Shown here: positions 18,506 through 26,703 of the stretch, in pieces
Position numbering within the stretch: the stretch's first letter is position 1
How the letters are laid out: each line of letters opens with the position of its first letter
Assembly (NCBI GenBank): GCA_020832085.1
Contig: JAFIFJ010000021.1
Coordinates: forward strand, 1 to 64,000
DNA: 64,000 bases
DNA from: Gammaproteobacteria bacterium
Lineage (GTDB): Bacteria > Pseudomonadota > Gammaproteobacteria > Pseudomonadales > Azotimanducaceae
Direction of reading: 5' to 3'
Made by a program: the position numbers and the translations under genes
Notes under the pieces: generated by a model
The model's input: the letters and a program-made list of their open reading frames with translations, nothing else
What the model was told of the DNA's origin: nothing
Databases searched by the model: none

Positions 18506-18610
18506 CTGGCTTCTCCATCGCCTAAACAGTCGACTGCAGCGTGCCGTCACGGCTCACCCGTCGTCAGGGGGAGCCTCTCAAGCACCGTGCCAATCGCGCC
18601 CTTCCTGAGC

Positions 18611-18678
18611 TGCGTCAATTTTTATTATTTATTAATCAATACTTTGTTTATCTTTTCTAGATTGAGTCTAGAATAAAG
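18611..18678. promoter_or_regulatory. AT-rich island with TCTAGA repeat
   Basis: About 65 bases of strongly AT-rich DNA (TTTTTATTATTTATTAATCA and following) in otherwise GC-rich sequence, upstream of the small membrane protein and kinase genes on the minus strand. It ends with TCTAGA-TTGAG-TCTAGA (18656-18672), which can fold as a hairpin or serve as two operator half-sites. It most likely holds the promoter of the 18505-16449 operon and perhaps a binding site for a nucleoid protein. Confidence 0.45.
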
Positions 18679-18790
18679 ACATTGCCCCGGTCAGTGCCCT
18701 TCCGGACACCGTGGGTCCAGACCTGACGTGCCGCGTCAGCTTGACCGGCCGCCATCATAATACCGAATCTCCGATTTCAGCCTGTCCGCT

Positions 18791-19630
18791 TCATTTGCGC
18801 GCCGTCATGGCTGCGAGGGCCGCGGCTCTGAGGGCATCCCGCATGCGCAGGGCTTCGATCCGCGCCTGTTCCGCATAGTCGGGGCCATGGCCCGCATAGA
18901 GGATGGCCCGAGAACTGTTCACCACCAGGCCTCTGCCGCGGGCGTCGAGACCGGCCCGCACGGCAGCCTCCAGATCTCCCCCCTGGGCTCCGAGCCCGGG
19001 TACCAGCAGCGGGATCTCCGGCGCCAGCTCCCGGATCCGCTGGAGTTCCGCAGGTTGGGTCGCCCCCGCGACCAGCATGAGATTGTCGTGGGGATTCCAT
19101 TTGCTCACGGCCAAGCGCGCGATCCGCGCATAAAGCGGATCCGACTCCGGCCAGTTCTGGATCTCGCCGGCCCCAGGATTGGAGGTGCGGCACAGAATCA
19201 CCGTGCCCCGGTCCACCCGCTCGAGAAAGGGCTCGAGACTTTCACTGCCGAGATAGGGATTGAGGGTGACGGCATCCGCACCGTAGCGGTCATAGGCTTC
19301 CCGGGCATACATGGCAGCCGTGGAACCGATATCCCCGCGTTTGGCGTCGAGAATCACCACCGCATGGGGAGCCAGTTCACGAACGGCCGCGATGCTCTCA
19401 GCCAGCGCCCTTTCCGCACCGATGGCCGCAAAGTGGGCAATCTGGGGCTTGTAGGCACAGGCCAGATCAGCCGTCGCGGCGATGACCGAGCGATGAAACG
19501 CGACGATCCCGTCCTCGCTCTGCCCCATCCCCTCCGGCATGCGCGACGGCTCAGGATCGAGCCCGACGCAGAGCATGGAGTCGGTGTGCGACCAGGCCGC
19601 GCGCAGGCGGGCATGAAAGGAAGTGCTGAT
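18791..19630 (-). CDS. pyrF: orotidine 5'-phosphate decarboxylase, probable ATC start
   Basis: The last enzyme of de novo UMP synthesis. Residues match the type-2 (about 275-residue) family: LLCVGLDP-like N-terminus (MLCVGLDPEPSRMP), the catalytic LDAKRGDIGSTA with lysine near residue 97, GADAVTLNPYLG, and VPGLGAQGGD near the C-terminus. The first standard start in frame, ATG 19576, would cut off the conserved FHARLRAAWSHTDS segment and has no ribosome binding site. Upstream in the same frame is ATC at 19630, six bases after GGAGAG, giving a 279-residue product of normal length. Either initiation is at ATC or an ATG was mutated or mis-sequenced. Confidence 0.85.
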   Translation of the reverse strand: MSTSFHARLRAAWSHTDSMLCVGLDPEPSRMPEGMGQSEDGIVAFHRSVIAATADLACAYKPQIAHFAAIGAERALAESIAAVRELAPHAVVILDAKRGDIGSTAAMYAREAYDRYGADAVTLNPYLGSESLEPFLERVDRGTVILCRTSNPGAGEIQNWPESDPLYARIARLAVSKWNPHDNLMLVAGATQPAELQRIRELAPEIPLLVPGLGAQGGDLEAAVRAGLDARGRGLVVNSSRAILYAGHGPDYAEQARIEALRMRDALRAAALAAMTARK

Positions 19631-19757
19631 GACAGGCTCTCCGAGAACGACGGACCGCAGTCAATATATCACTACCCACAGCGGCTGACGCTCTACGTCA
19701 TTGGTGGACGCCAAAGGTCTGCAATACGAGCCGAGAGCCCAGGCCGGAACCCCTGTC

Positions 19758-19779
19758 AAAAAACAACCTATTGTTTTTT
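19758..19779. promoter_or_regulatory. perfect A/T hairpin upstream of PilZ gene
   Basis: AAAAAACAA-CCTA-TTGTTTTTT is a perfect 9-base-pair inverted repeat with a 4-base loop, 73-94 bases upstream of the PilZ start. Read rightward it ends in a T-run like a small terminator. It could also be an upstream activator or integration-factor site for the sigma-54-like promoter just after it. Confidence 0.4.
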
Positions 19780-19794
19780 ATGATTTTATTGCGT

Positions 19795-19810
19795 TGGCAC
19801 GAGGATCGCA
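19795..19810 (+). promoter_or_regulatory. sigma-54-type promoter
   Basis: TTGGCACGAGGATCGC contains the invariant GG (19796-19797) and GC (19808-19809) exactly 10 bases apart, as in the -24/-12 consensus TGGCACG-N4-TTGC. The predicted transcription start near 19821 lies about 30 bases before the PilZ ATG at 19853. It implies activation by an enhancer-binding protein. Confidence 0.5.
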
Positions 19811-19852
19811 CCAGGAAACTTCGACAGCTGACTCAACCCTGGGAGCGACATT

Positions 19853-20269
19853 ATGAATGCCCTGGTCCACGGAGGAAACGTGTTCTCGCTGGATGCCCTG
19901 CGCCCCGTGCTCGAACGCCGCAGCCGCCGTACGGACGACCGGCGCCGGGAGGCCCGCTACATCTGCCGGGAGCGTCTGTTCGTGCAGGTCGTGCTGTGTG
20001 CGGAGCACCCGGAACTCGTGGGGCGCACCGAAGCAGGCAGCGTCGTGGATGTGTCAGCGTCCGGAATCCACTTTCACTGTGCTCTTCCCCTGCCGGTCGG
20101 AACCCTGGTGGACATCTGGGTCGACATCTCCAGCCGGCCCGGCAAGTTCTTCCTGTCGGGCAAGGTCCGCTGGAGCGAAAGCAGTGCCACAGGCAGCCAG
20201 GGGATCGGTGTGGAACTCGAAGAGGGACCGGCGACCGATATCAACGCCTGGCGGGCCCTGATGCGGTAA
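19853..20269 (+). CDS. PilZ domain protein
   Basis: A 138-residue single-domain PilZ protein, a c-di-GMP receptor that usually alters motility, polysaccharide or pili. The ligand-binding RxxxR (RREAR, residues 31-35) and DxSxxG (DVSASG, 66-71) motifs are both intact and correctly spaced. The hydrophobic beta strands that follow fit the six-stranded barrel. GGGAGCGAC is upstream. Preceded by a sigma-54-like promoter and followed by a DUF1631 gene after 310 bases, a pairing that suggests a shared signalling role. Confidence 0.9.
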   Translation: MNALVHGGNVFSLDALRPVLERRSRRTDDRRREARYICRERLFVQVVLCAEHPELVGRTEAGSVVDVSASGIHFHCALPLPVGTLVDIWVDISSRPGKFFLSGKVRWSESSATGSQGIGVELEEGPATDINAWRALMR

Positions 20270-20579
20270 CTCCGGATTTGTCCCCCCCGCCCCTGCGGCG
20301 ACGTCGCCTCTCGACGCCAACTAGCCCCAGGGCAGCCCTCCGTGGCGCTCTGCGAGCATGACCCGGTTCACGTTTCCAGAAGAAACATCCCCCGGACCAC
20401 CAAAACCGCCGCGATTCTCACCCTCTCTGAGGTGCAGATCGCGGCAGGCAGCCCAATGCTGAACTAGATTTCCCATGACAGGCGTTGGGATTCCGCCCCA
20501 TGTCGACCACAGGGAGGTAGGAGACAGGTCTTGAGCGGGTCACCGTCGCACATGATCTGCGCTGTAATCGGAGGGCCAG
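20270..20579. other. intergenic region, no gene seen
   Basis: 310 bases between the PilZ and DUF1631 genes. I see no convincing ORF, riboswitch or strong terminator. It may contain the DUF1631 promoter. Confidence 0.4.
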
Positions 20580-22880
20580 ATGGCCAACATGCCCGACCAC
20601 CGCGTTGCAGACACGACTGCGCGTGTCGTCTCCCATCCCGCGATCACCCGGCAGCCCCCTGCGCGGCTGCTGCAGCGCATCTGGGGACGGTGGCAGTCCT
20701 TTGCCAACGATCGGCTGCGTCAGCTCCTCCTGGACCTGGACGACGACCTGTTCGCCCGCGCAGACGCGGCAGAAAACAGCGTCATGCAGGAAATGTATTT
20801 CAACGCCATGCGCCTGCTGCGTTATCAGACGGATGCCATCCGCACCCGCTTTGCGGCAGAGATCACCGCCTCGGTGTCGAAGCCTGCGCCAAACGCCCGC
20901 AAACCGGCCGAAGGTGATGACGCTACCAGCCTCGAGTCACGCCTCGAAGAACTCACGCTGATCGAAGAAGACGTTCTCGAGCAGCGGCTGGCCGTCTCCA
21001 CCATGACCCAGCGTTTCGAGCGCGCCCACACTCTGGAGGTGCTGCTGGCCCAGCGCCGCATCGAGGCCCTGCGGGCGCAGCTGGACCCCGACAGCTCGGC
21101 CGCCCGGATCACCCTCGACGCCCGAGTCCTGGCGGAAGCTTTCGCCACGTCGCTCAGCCCCATGGACCTGGATCTGCGCATTCGCCTGATCCTCTTCAAG
21201 CACTTCGAGAACGAGGTCATGGAACCTCTGGCGGGGCTGTTCCGTGAGTTCAACGCGCTGCTGGTCGAGGCTGGCGTCCTGCCGAAACTCGACCTGACTG
21301 CCGAAGTCAGACGCAAGCAGGCCGGCGCCACGCAGAACAAACCGGCTGTCGCAACCCCGGAGGCCACCAGCCCGGCAGCCCAGGAGCAGGCACAGACCCA
21401 CCCGGAGTCCACTGCAACGGCGCCCAGCGCGCAGGCCGGTCCCCTGAGCTCCTCGGGGAAGCCATTGCTGCCGCCGGGATACGATCTCGAAGACGCCATC
21501 AATCGCCGCAGCGCGCTGATGCGAAAGCTGCCTGCCCTGCGCCACCAGCGCCGCTTCAATCGCAGTTCGGACTCCTCTCAGCTGCTCGATGTCCGGACCG
21601 TTCTGGAACTGCTTGAAGCCAGCGAAAGACTCGCCTTGCGCTCATGGCGTGACAGCGACCTGGACAGACTGCCGCAGAGACTGGACCTCGCTGCCCTGCT
21701 GCTGGAAGAGGCCGGCCGCAAAGGACAGAGTCAGGCGGCCCTCAGGGGGGCCGACGAGGACACCGTCAACCTGCTGCAGATGCTGTTCGACCTGATCCTG
21801 AACGATGACCACCTGGCCATTCCCATGCGCGCCCTGGTGGCGCGGCTGCAGTTGCCCATGCTGCGAGTGGCGCTGGTGGACCCCGCGTTCTTCAGCTCGT
21901 CCAGGCACCCGGCACGGCGGTTTCTCAATGCCATCAGCCGCGCCGGAATCGGTTGGAGCCAGGCCGAAGAGAAGTCCCGCGATCGCCTCTATGCCGGTAT
22001 CGAGCATCTGGTCCAGCGCGCAGGGACGGAGTTTGCAGGCGACACCACCCTCTTCGATGAACTGCGCGAAGGTCTCGATCGCCTGTTGCGGGCGGAAGCT
22101 GAGCGCATCCGGGCTGCCGAAGCCCGAGTGATCGCCCAGGAGCAGGCCCGGATCGCGGCCGAGCGCACTCGGCGCATCGTCACCCGTCTGATCCAGCACC
22201 GGCTGGCCTGCGCACCGCCCTTGCCGCCGGCCCTGAAGCAATTCCTGCAAACCGACTGGCAGCAGGTTCTGATGCGTGCCCACGGCGACCCCGAAGTCTG
22301 GCAATGCGCCTTTGCCGTGCTGCGGCGATTGACGGGAAGCGGAACGGGTCCTGACGGCAGCGACCTGCATGGGGCACTGGCCAACGGGCTCGGCCTGCTG
22401 GCGCTGTCGCCGACGGCTGCCAGTGCAACCGCGGCCGAAGTGCTTGCCATGTGGGTGGAAGCCGAGAGCGACGGCGCCCTGGCGACGCCCTCAGAGGGGG
22501 ACACCCACGAGGATCCGAATGCCGAGCTGGCTGAGCTGACGGCGGCTGCCACCGAGGAAAGCAGCGGCGGCGCCGATCAGAACCTGCCAAGCCCTGCAGC
22601 GCTGGCGGCGGCCCAGGCGCTGGTCGAACAGACCTGGGTCGAATTGCACACCCGGGCGGACAAGCTGGTGCGCTGCAGGCTGGCCTCCATTACAGAGAAT
22701 CCGGAACGCTGCATCTTTCTCAACCGGCGAGGACTGCGGATCGAGACCCTCTCCAGGCTCGAGATCGCCCAGGCCCTCGAGGCCGAGCGGTTGCGGATTC
22801 TGGACGACCGCCAGCTCTTCGACCGGGCGCTGGAGCAGGTGATCGGGGGACTTCGGGCAGCGCCGGCCACCACGGCCTGA
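20580..22880 (+). CDS. DUF1631 family protein
   Basis: A 766-residue cytoplasmic, mostly helical protein. The N-terminal segment RLRQLLLDLDDDLFARADAAENSVMQEMYFNAMRLLR, quoted here only by its parts (LLDLDDDLFARAD; QEMYFNAMRLLR), is the DUF1631 signature. A low-complexity Pro/Ala/Gln linker near 235-295 separates it from a conserved core (DLILNDDHLAIPMRALVARLQLPML split near 405-430; HPARRFLNAISRAGIGW near 440). The acidic variable region near 620-670 is a linker. DUF1631 proteins are often encoded near PilZ or c-di-GMP genes, but their function is unknown. The start has GGAGGG upstream. Confidence 0.85.
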   Translation: MANMPDHRVADTTARVVSHPAITRQPPARLLQRIWGRWQSFANDRLRQLLLDLDDDLFARADAAENSVMQEMYFNAMRLLRYQTDAIRTRFAAEITASVSKPAPNARKPAEGDDATSLESRLEELTLIEEDVLEQRLAVSTMTQRFERAHTLEVLLAQRRIEALRAQLDPDSSAARITLDARVLAEAFATSLSPMDLDLRIRLILFKHFENEVMEPLAGLFREFNALLVEAGVLPKLDLTAEVRRKQAGATQNKPAVATPEATSPAAQEQAQTHPESTATAPSAQAGPLSSSGKPLLPPGYDLEDAINRRSALMRKLPALRHQRRFNRSSDSSQLLDVRTVLELLEASERLALRSWRDSDLDRLPQRLDLAALLLEEAGRKGQSQAALRGADEDTVNLLQMLFDLILNDDHLAIPMRALVARLQLPMLRVALVDPAFFSSSRHPARRFLNAISRAGIGWSQAEEKSRDRLYAGIEHLVQRAGTEFAGDTTLFDELREGLDRLLRAEAERIRAAEARVIAQEQARIAAERTRRIVTRLIQHRLACAPPLPPALKQFLQTDWQQVLMRAHGDPEVWQCAFAVLRRLTGSGTGPDGSDLHGALANGLGLLALSPTAASATAAEVLAMWVEAESDGALATPSEGDTHEDPNAELAELTAAATEESSGGADQNLPSPAALAAAQALVEQTWVELHTRADKLVRCRLASITENPERCIFLNRRGLRIETLSRLEIAQALEAERLRILDDRQLFDRALEQVIGGLRAAPATTA

Positions 22881-22912
22881 GCGAACGCCCCTGGTTCAGA
22901 AGTGAGGCGCCG

Positions 22913-23554
22913 TCAACCCGACGACATGACCTGTCGCCGCCACTCGGGATCCTGAAACAGGCGCTCCACGGTTTCGACCACCGCCTGGGTCTGGGCATCC
23001 ACTTCCAGGTTCACGGCCTCGCCGACGCGGCGGAAACCCAGCGTCGTGCGTGCCAGGGTCTCGGGAATCAGACTCACCTCGATGGCGCTGTGCACGCGGT
23101 CGACCGCAGACAGGGTCAGGCTGGCACCATCGAGGGCCACGAATCCCTTGTGGAACAGCATGCGCAGGCAGTCAGGCTCCACCTGGAATCTCATCACCCG
23201 GTTGGCTTCGTCCTCCATGATGGCGACGATGGGCGCCGTGCCGGTCACGTGCCCGGAAACCCGGTGTCCCCCGATCTCGTCGGCGAAGGTTGCTGATCGC
23301 TCCACATTGACCTTCTGCCCCACCTGCAGCTGGGCGAGGTTGGTCCGATCCAGGGTTTCTGCGATGACATCGAAACCGACGGCTTCTGCCGTTTGCCGTG
23401 CCACCGTCAGACAGGTGCCGTTGATGGCTACGCTGGCGCCGCCGATGAGCCCCGCTCGACGTTCAGCGGAAAGCGCAACATCGAGCTGAGTGATCCCCTG
23501 CTGGCGGCGGATGGCCACCACTTCCGCGAGTTCCTGAACGATTCCGGTGAACAA
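22913..23554 (-). CDS. ribE: riboflavin synthase alpha chain
   Basis: A 213-residue enzyme that dismutates two 6,7-dimethyl-8-ribityllumazines to riboflavin. It starts with the signature MFTGIVQELAEV and contains the two lumazine-binding barrels: INGTCLTVA near 46-54 in the first and LDGASLTLSAVD near 145 in the second. HRVSGHVTGTAPI near 97 is also typical. It is transcribed away from the DUF1631 gene and stands alone. No FMN riboswitch is seen upstream. Confidence 0.95.
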   Translation of the reverse strand: MFTGIVQELAEVVAIRRQQGITQLDVALSAERRAGLIGGASVAINGTCLTVARQTAEAVGFDVIAETLDRTNLAQLQVGQKVNVERSATFADEIGGHRVSGHVTGTAPIVAIMEDEANRVMRFQVEPDCLRMLFHKGFVALDGASLTLSAVDRVHSAIEVSLIPETLARTTLGFRRVGEAVNLEVDAQTQAVVETVERLFQDPEWRRQVMSSG

Positions 23555-23654
23555 GTCGGTCTCCTGGGACGGCGTCAGGACAGCGCCCTAAGCCCATTCC
23601 TGTCGCCTCGAGGTTGCCTTCGAAATGCCAGCTTCGGAGCTGCTGCGGCCCCTG

Positions 23655-23689
23655 AAACGAAAACGGGAGCACCCTTCGGTACTCCCGTT
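23655..23689 (-). terminator. terminator of the TonB operon
   Basis: On the minus strand AACGGGAGT-ACC-GAAG-GGT-GCTCCCGTT forms a stem with one internal mismatch, followed by TTTTCGTTT. It lies 20-55 bases after the TPR gene stop (23711), so it most likely ends the 28886-23711 operon. Confidence 0.65.
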
Positions 23690-23710
23690 GTCCGATCCCC
23701 GCAGCGGGTA

Positions 23711-25063
23711 TCAGGCGGGGCCGGATGCCCGGGCCAGTTGCTCCTGGCGACGCTGTTCGCGCTCCACGTGGGTCCGCCATTGAGTCAAAGCGTTGATGTC
23801 CTGCTCCGATCGCTCGCGTCGTGCCGCCCGCAGGCCTTCGGCGAAGGTCGCCAGCGCCGGCTCCAAACGGCCCAGATTATACTGACACATGCCCTTGACC
23901 AGGTAGATCTGACCGCTGCGGTCGACGCCGCCCGCGGCGATGGCGCGATCTGCCGACTGGATGCTGTTCTCGCAGTCGTCGCGATCGAGATAGAGCTGGG
24001 CGAGGCGATAATGCAGTTCCCCGTCGTCGGCCCGTTCGGCCGCGCGGTGATAGACCGGGATCGCCTTGTCGAGGTTCTGAGCCATCTGCCAGGCCTGCGC
24101 CAGACCCTGCAGATTGCGGCGATTGGACTCCACCACGCCGTCTTCGATGGCCTTCTCCAGGATCCGAGCGGCCCAGTAGGGGGCCTCCTCCTGCTGCAGC
24201 AGACCCGCCACATTGAGGATCTCACGCTCCTGATCCAGATAGCCCTGAAGGTAGGCGGCCCAGATGGCGCCGATCTGCTTCTTCTGGCGCCCTTCCTGAC
24301 CGTAGAGGCCCGACAGCTGCACCCAGTAATCCTTGGAAGGGAAGTCGCGGACCAGGATTTCCAGAATGTCGATGACCTTGTCGAAATCCTCCATCTCGTA
24401 GTACGCCGCTCGCTTCAGCAGCCACCAGTTCTCGCGCACTTCGTCGCCGCGCTCCCGGGCCATATCCATGGCGGTCTGCACGGGAGGAATGACGTTGCGG
24501 AACTCCCTGAGCTGATAGTAGGCCTGGGCAAGGAACACGTAAGCCTGGGTGGACGGCGTCTCCACGAGTTCGAACCAGCGGTTCAGATACTCGATGGCCT
24601 TGCGGTAATCCTCCTGGACGAAGTACAGCTGGCCGAGGGCGTACATGGTGCCCAATTCCAGCGCCAGAGGAACTTCGGGGGAGAAAGAAAGGACCCGCTC
24701 GTAGGCTTCGATGGCACGCGGATAGTTGTCGGTTGAAAAATGGATGTAGGCCCGCATGTTCCACAGGGAAGCGGCCTCATAGGCATTCAGGCCGCGCTGG
24801 GCTTCCATCCTGGACAGGGCTTCGAGGGCCTTGCGGGTATCGTTCTCGTCGAGGGCCTCCTGGGCTTCGGAAAGCCGGTTGAATGCCTGCTCCCGCATGG
24901 CCGGAACGCGCTGGGTCCGGCGCTGCTCCGCTGCCTCCGAAGGCGTGCCCTGGGCCTGAGCTTGTTCGAGCCCCGGCCCCTTGCCGCTGAACACGCCGAC
25001 AGCGGCCACCATGCCCAGCACCGCACAGCGCAGGAGCAGCCGGGACACGAATGATCGGGACAT
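23711..25063 (-). CDS. secreted TPR-repeat protein of the TonB system
   Basis: About 450 residues. An N-terminal signal peptide (LLLRCAVLGMVAAVGVFS) is followed by a chain of tetratricopeptide-like helical repeats, for example ASLWNMRAYIHFSTDNYPRAI near 90, ALGQLYFVQEDYRKAIEYL near 140, and HYRLAQLYLDRDDCENSIQSA near 340. Starts at ATG 25063. It is the last gene of a DUF3450-ExbB-ExbB-ExbD-TonB-TPR operon. In Vibrio-type TonB2 systems a periplasmic TPR protein near TonB helps receptor energisation (inference by context). Confidence 0.88.
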   Translation of the reverse strand: MSRSFVSRLLLRCAVLGMVAAVGVFSGKGPGLEQAQAQGTPSEAAEQRRTQRVPAMREQAFNRLSEAQEALDENDTRKALEALSRMEAQRGLNAYEAASLWNMRAYIHFSTDNYPRAIEAYERVLSFSPEVPLALELGTMYALGQLYFVQEDYRKAIEYLNRWFELVETPSTQAYVFLAQAYYQLREFRNVIPPVQTAMDMARERGDEVRENWWLLKRAAYYEMEDFDKVIDILEILVRDFPSKDYWVQLSGLYGQEGRQKKQIGAIWAAYLQGYLDQEREILNVAGLLQQEEAPYWAARILEKAIEDGVVESNRRNLQGLAQAWQMAQNLDKAIPVYHRAAERADDGELHYRLAQLYLDRDDCENSIQSADRAIAAGGVDRSGQIYLVKGMCQYNLGRLEPALATFAEGLRAARRERSEQDINALTQWRTHVEREQRRQEQLARASGPA

Positions 25064-25114
25064 GCGTACAACTCCACTATTCACGTCATTCCTCCTCGCG
25101 CTGGGCATGCGCAC

Positions 25115-25717
25115 TCAGTCCGTCAGCTCGAACGTGATCATGTTGCGGACGCCGGCGACGGCAATGGGCTGTCCGTCCACGACCCGCGGCTGATACTTGA
25201 AGCGCAGAGCAGCCTGGATGGCGGCCCGGTCGAAAATGCCGGGAGGCTGCGCTTCGATGACCACGGGGTCGGACACGGAACCCGTTTCCGTGACGGTGAA
25301 CTCCAGCAGCACGTAACCCTCGATGCCCCGCGTCAGGGCTCGTCGCGGGTAGACCGGTTCGACCCGGACAATGGGCAGATAGTCGCCGTCAGACTGGAAC
25401 CCGCCCGTACCGCGGATCGACACCCCGGTATCCATGGACACGGAGCCGATGTCGATGCCCACCGAACTGACCTGGGTGTCGAACTGCACGTCCGGCATGT
25501 CCGGGGGCGGCTCATCCGGCGGCGGCGGCGGCTCGGGTTTGCGATCTCGACGCTGAACAGTCTCTTCCTGCTCCACGCGCACGAAGTCCACCAGACGGCC
25601 GGACGGAGGGTCCGTCAGGCCGGTCTCATCGGTGTAGATGAGCCAGTGCATGAGATAGAACAGGCCCAGGGTGACGAACGCTGCCAACACCAGACCAACC
25701 AGGTATCTCACTATCAT
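25115..25717 (-). CDS. tonB: energy transducer TonB
   Basis: A 200-residue TonB-family protein. One N-terminal membrane helix (LVGLVLAAFVTLGLFYLMHWL), a short Pro/Asp-rich periplasmic linker (PEPPPPPDEPPPD near 60-75), then the C-terminal TonB domain with YPRRALTRGIEGYVLLEFTV and ALRFKYQPRVVDGQPI. The linker is short compared with classical TonB, as in TonB2-type transducers. The gene lies 12 bases after exbD and 50 before the TPR gene. Confidence 0.93.
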   Translation of the reverse strand: MIVRYLVGLVLAAFVTLGLFYLMHWLIYTDETGLTDPPSGRLVDFVRVEQEETVQRRDRKPEPPPPPDEPPPDMPDVQFDTQVSSVGIDIGSVSMDTGVSIRGTGGFQSDGDYLPIVRVEPVYPRRALTRGIEGYVLLEFTVTETGSVSDPVVIEAQPPGIFDRAAIQAALRFKYQPRVVDGQPIAVAGVRNMITFELTD

Positions 25718-25729
25718 GGGTGGAACCTC

Positions 25730-26137
25730 CTAGTCGTCAGTCGACACGGCGATGCGTTCAATACCCGCGGCCCGAGCCGACTGCAGGACGTCCATGAGCA
25801 CCGAATTCTTGGCGCCTCTATCTGCTTGGACAACGAGTCCCCCCATGGGGTTCTCCGACACCAATCTTTCGAGAATGCCACGGACCGATTGGGACTGCAC
25901 CCGGTTGTTGTCAATCCAGATTTCGTTGTTGGAGGTGATACCCACCAGCATAGCCACCCCAGGTTTGCGCTCTGCCGTCTCGGCATCCGGACGGGTCGGA
26001 TCCACCCCGGGTTCCTTGATGAACGTCGCCGTCACGATGAAGAAGATCAGCATGATGAAGACGACGTCGAGCATGGGCGTGAGGTTGATCTCGGCCTCTT
26101 CGTCGCGGCGCGAGAATCGTGCCAGGGACCGCCGCAT
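25730..26137 (-). CDS. exbD: ExbD/TolR biopolymer transport protein
   Basis: A 135-residue single-span inner-membrane protein. The helix begins with INLTPMLDVVFIMLIFFIVT, containing the proton-carrying aspartate (MLDVVF near 24) of ExbD, followed by a periplasmic domain with GLVVQADRGAKNSVLMDVLQ. It forms the proton channel with the ExbB proteins encoded next. Spacing to the flanking genes is under 40 bases. Confidence 0.94.
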   Translation of the reverse strand: MRRSLARFSRRDEEAEINLTPMLDVVFIMLIFFIVTATFIKEPGVDPTRPDAETAERKPGVAMLVGITSNNEIWIDNNRVQSQSVRGILERLVSENPMGGLVVQADRGAKNSVLMDVLQSARAAGIERIAVSTDD

Positions 26138-26174
26138 CAGCTGCTCCTTCCTTCAAGCCACAATATGAACATGG

Positions 26175-26699
26175 TCAGTGATCCAGAGTGAGATGGTCTT
26201 CGACCAGTTCGGTCTCATAGTCGATCCGCCGCTGCAGCACCGTGGTGGCGAACACCCCGGACAGGGAGGCCACCATGCCCGCCATGGTCGGAATCGTGGC
26301 CATGGAGACGCCCGCCGCCATGGACCGGGCGTCGCCACCCTGATTCGCCATGGCGTCGAAGACCGCCACCATCCCGGTCACCGTGCCCATGAGACCCAAC
26401 AGGGGTGCCAGCGCAACCATGGTCTGGATCAGGGGCAGAGAACCGGAGATCCTGCCCGCAGCCTCGGACACCAGAGCCTCGCGGACCTGGTGGGCGGTCC
26501 AGGAGTTGCGCTCCGGCCGCCCTTCCCACTTGTCGGTGATCCGCTGCACCAGCGCCTTGTGCTCGACCTGGAAGTACCAGAAGCGTTCGAAAATCAACGT
26601 CCACATCACGAAAGTGAGCAAGGCGATCAGCGGCAGAATGGGACCGCCCCGCTCCATGAACGTCACGATGGCGTAATAGATCTCCGTGATAAACAGCAT
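26175..26699 (-). CDS. exbB: MotA/TolQ/ExbB proton channel protein (short)
   Basis: A 174-residue inner-membrane protein with three hydrophobic helices: PLIALLTFVMWTLIF, then the pair LIQTMVALAPLLGLMGTVTGMV and TIPTMAGMVASLSGVFATT. GLMGTVTGM is the family signature. It lies directly after a second, longer ExbB-like gene. Having a short and a long ExbB together is the usual TonB2 arrangement. Confidence 0.93.
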   Translation of the reverse strand: MLFITEIYYAIVTFMERGGPILPLIALLTFVMWTLIFERFWYFQVEHKALVQRITDKWEGRPERNSWTAHQVREALVSEAAGRISGSLPLIQTMVALAPLLGLMGTVTGMVAVFDAMANQGGDARSMAAGVSMATIPTMAGMVASLSGVFATTVLQRRIDYETELVEDHLTLDH

Positions 26700-26703
26700 G
26701 GCG

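Noticed and set aside
23555-23654. FMN riboswitch before ribE
   Set aside because: The conserved AGGGCAGGGTGAAATTCCC-type core is not present.
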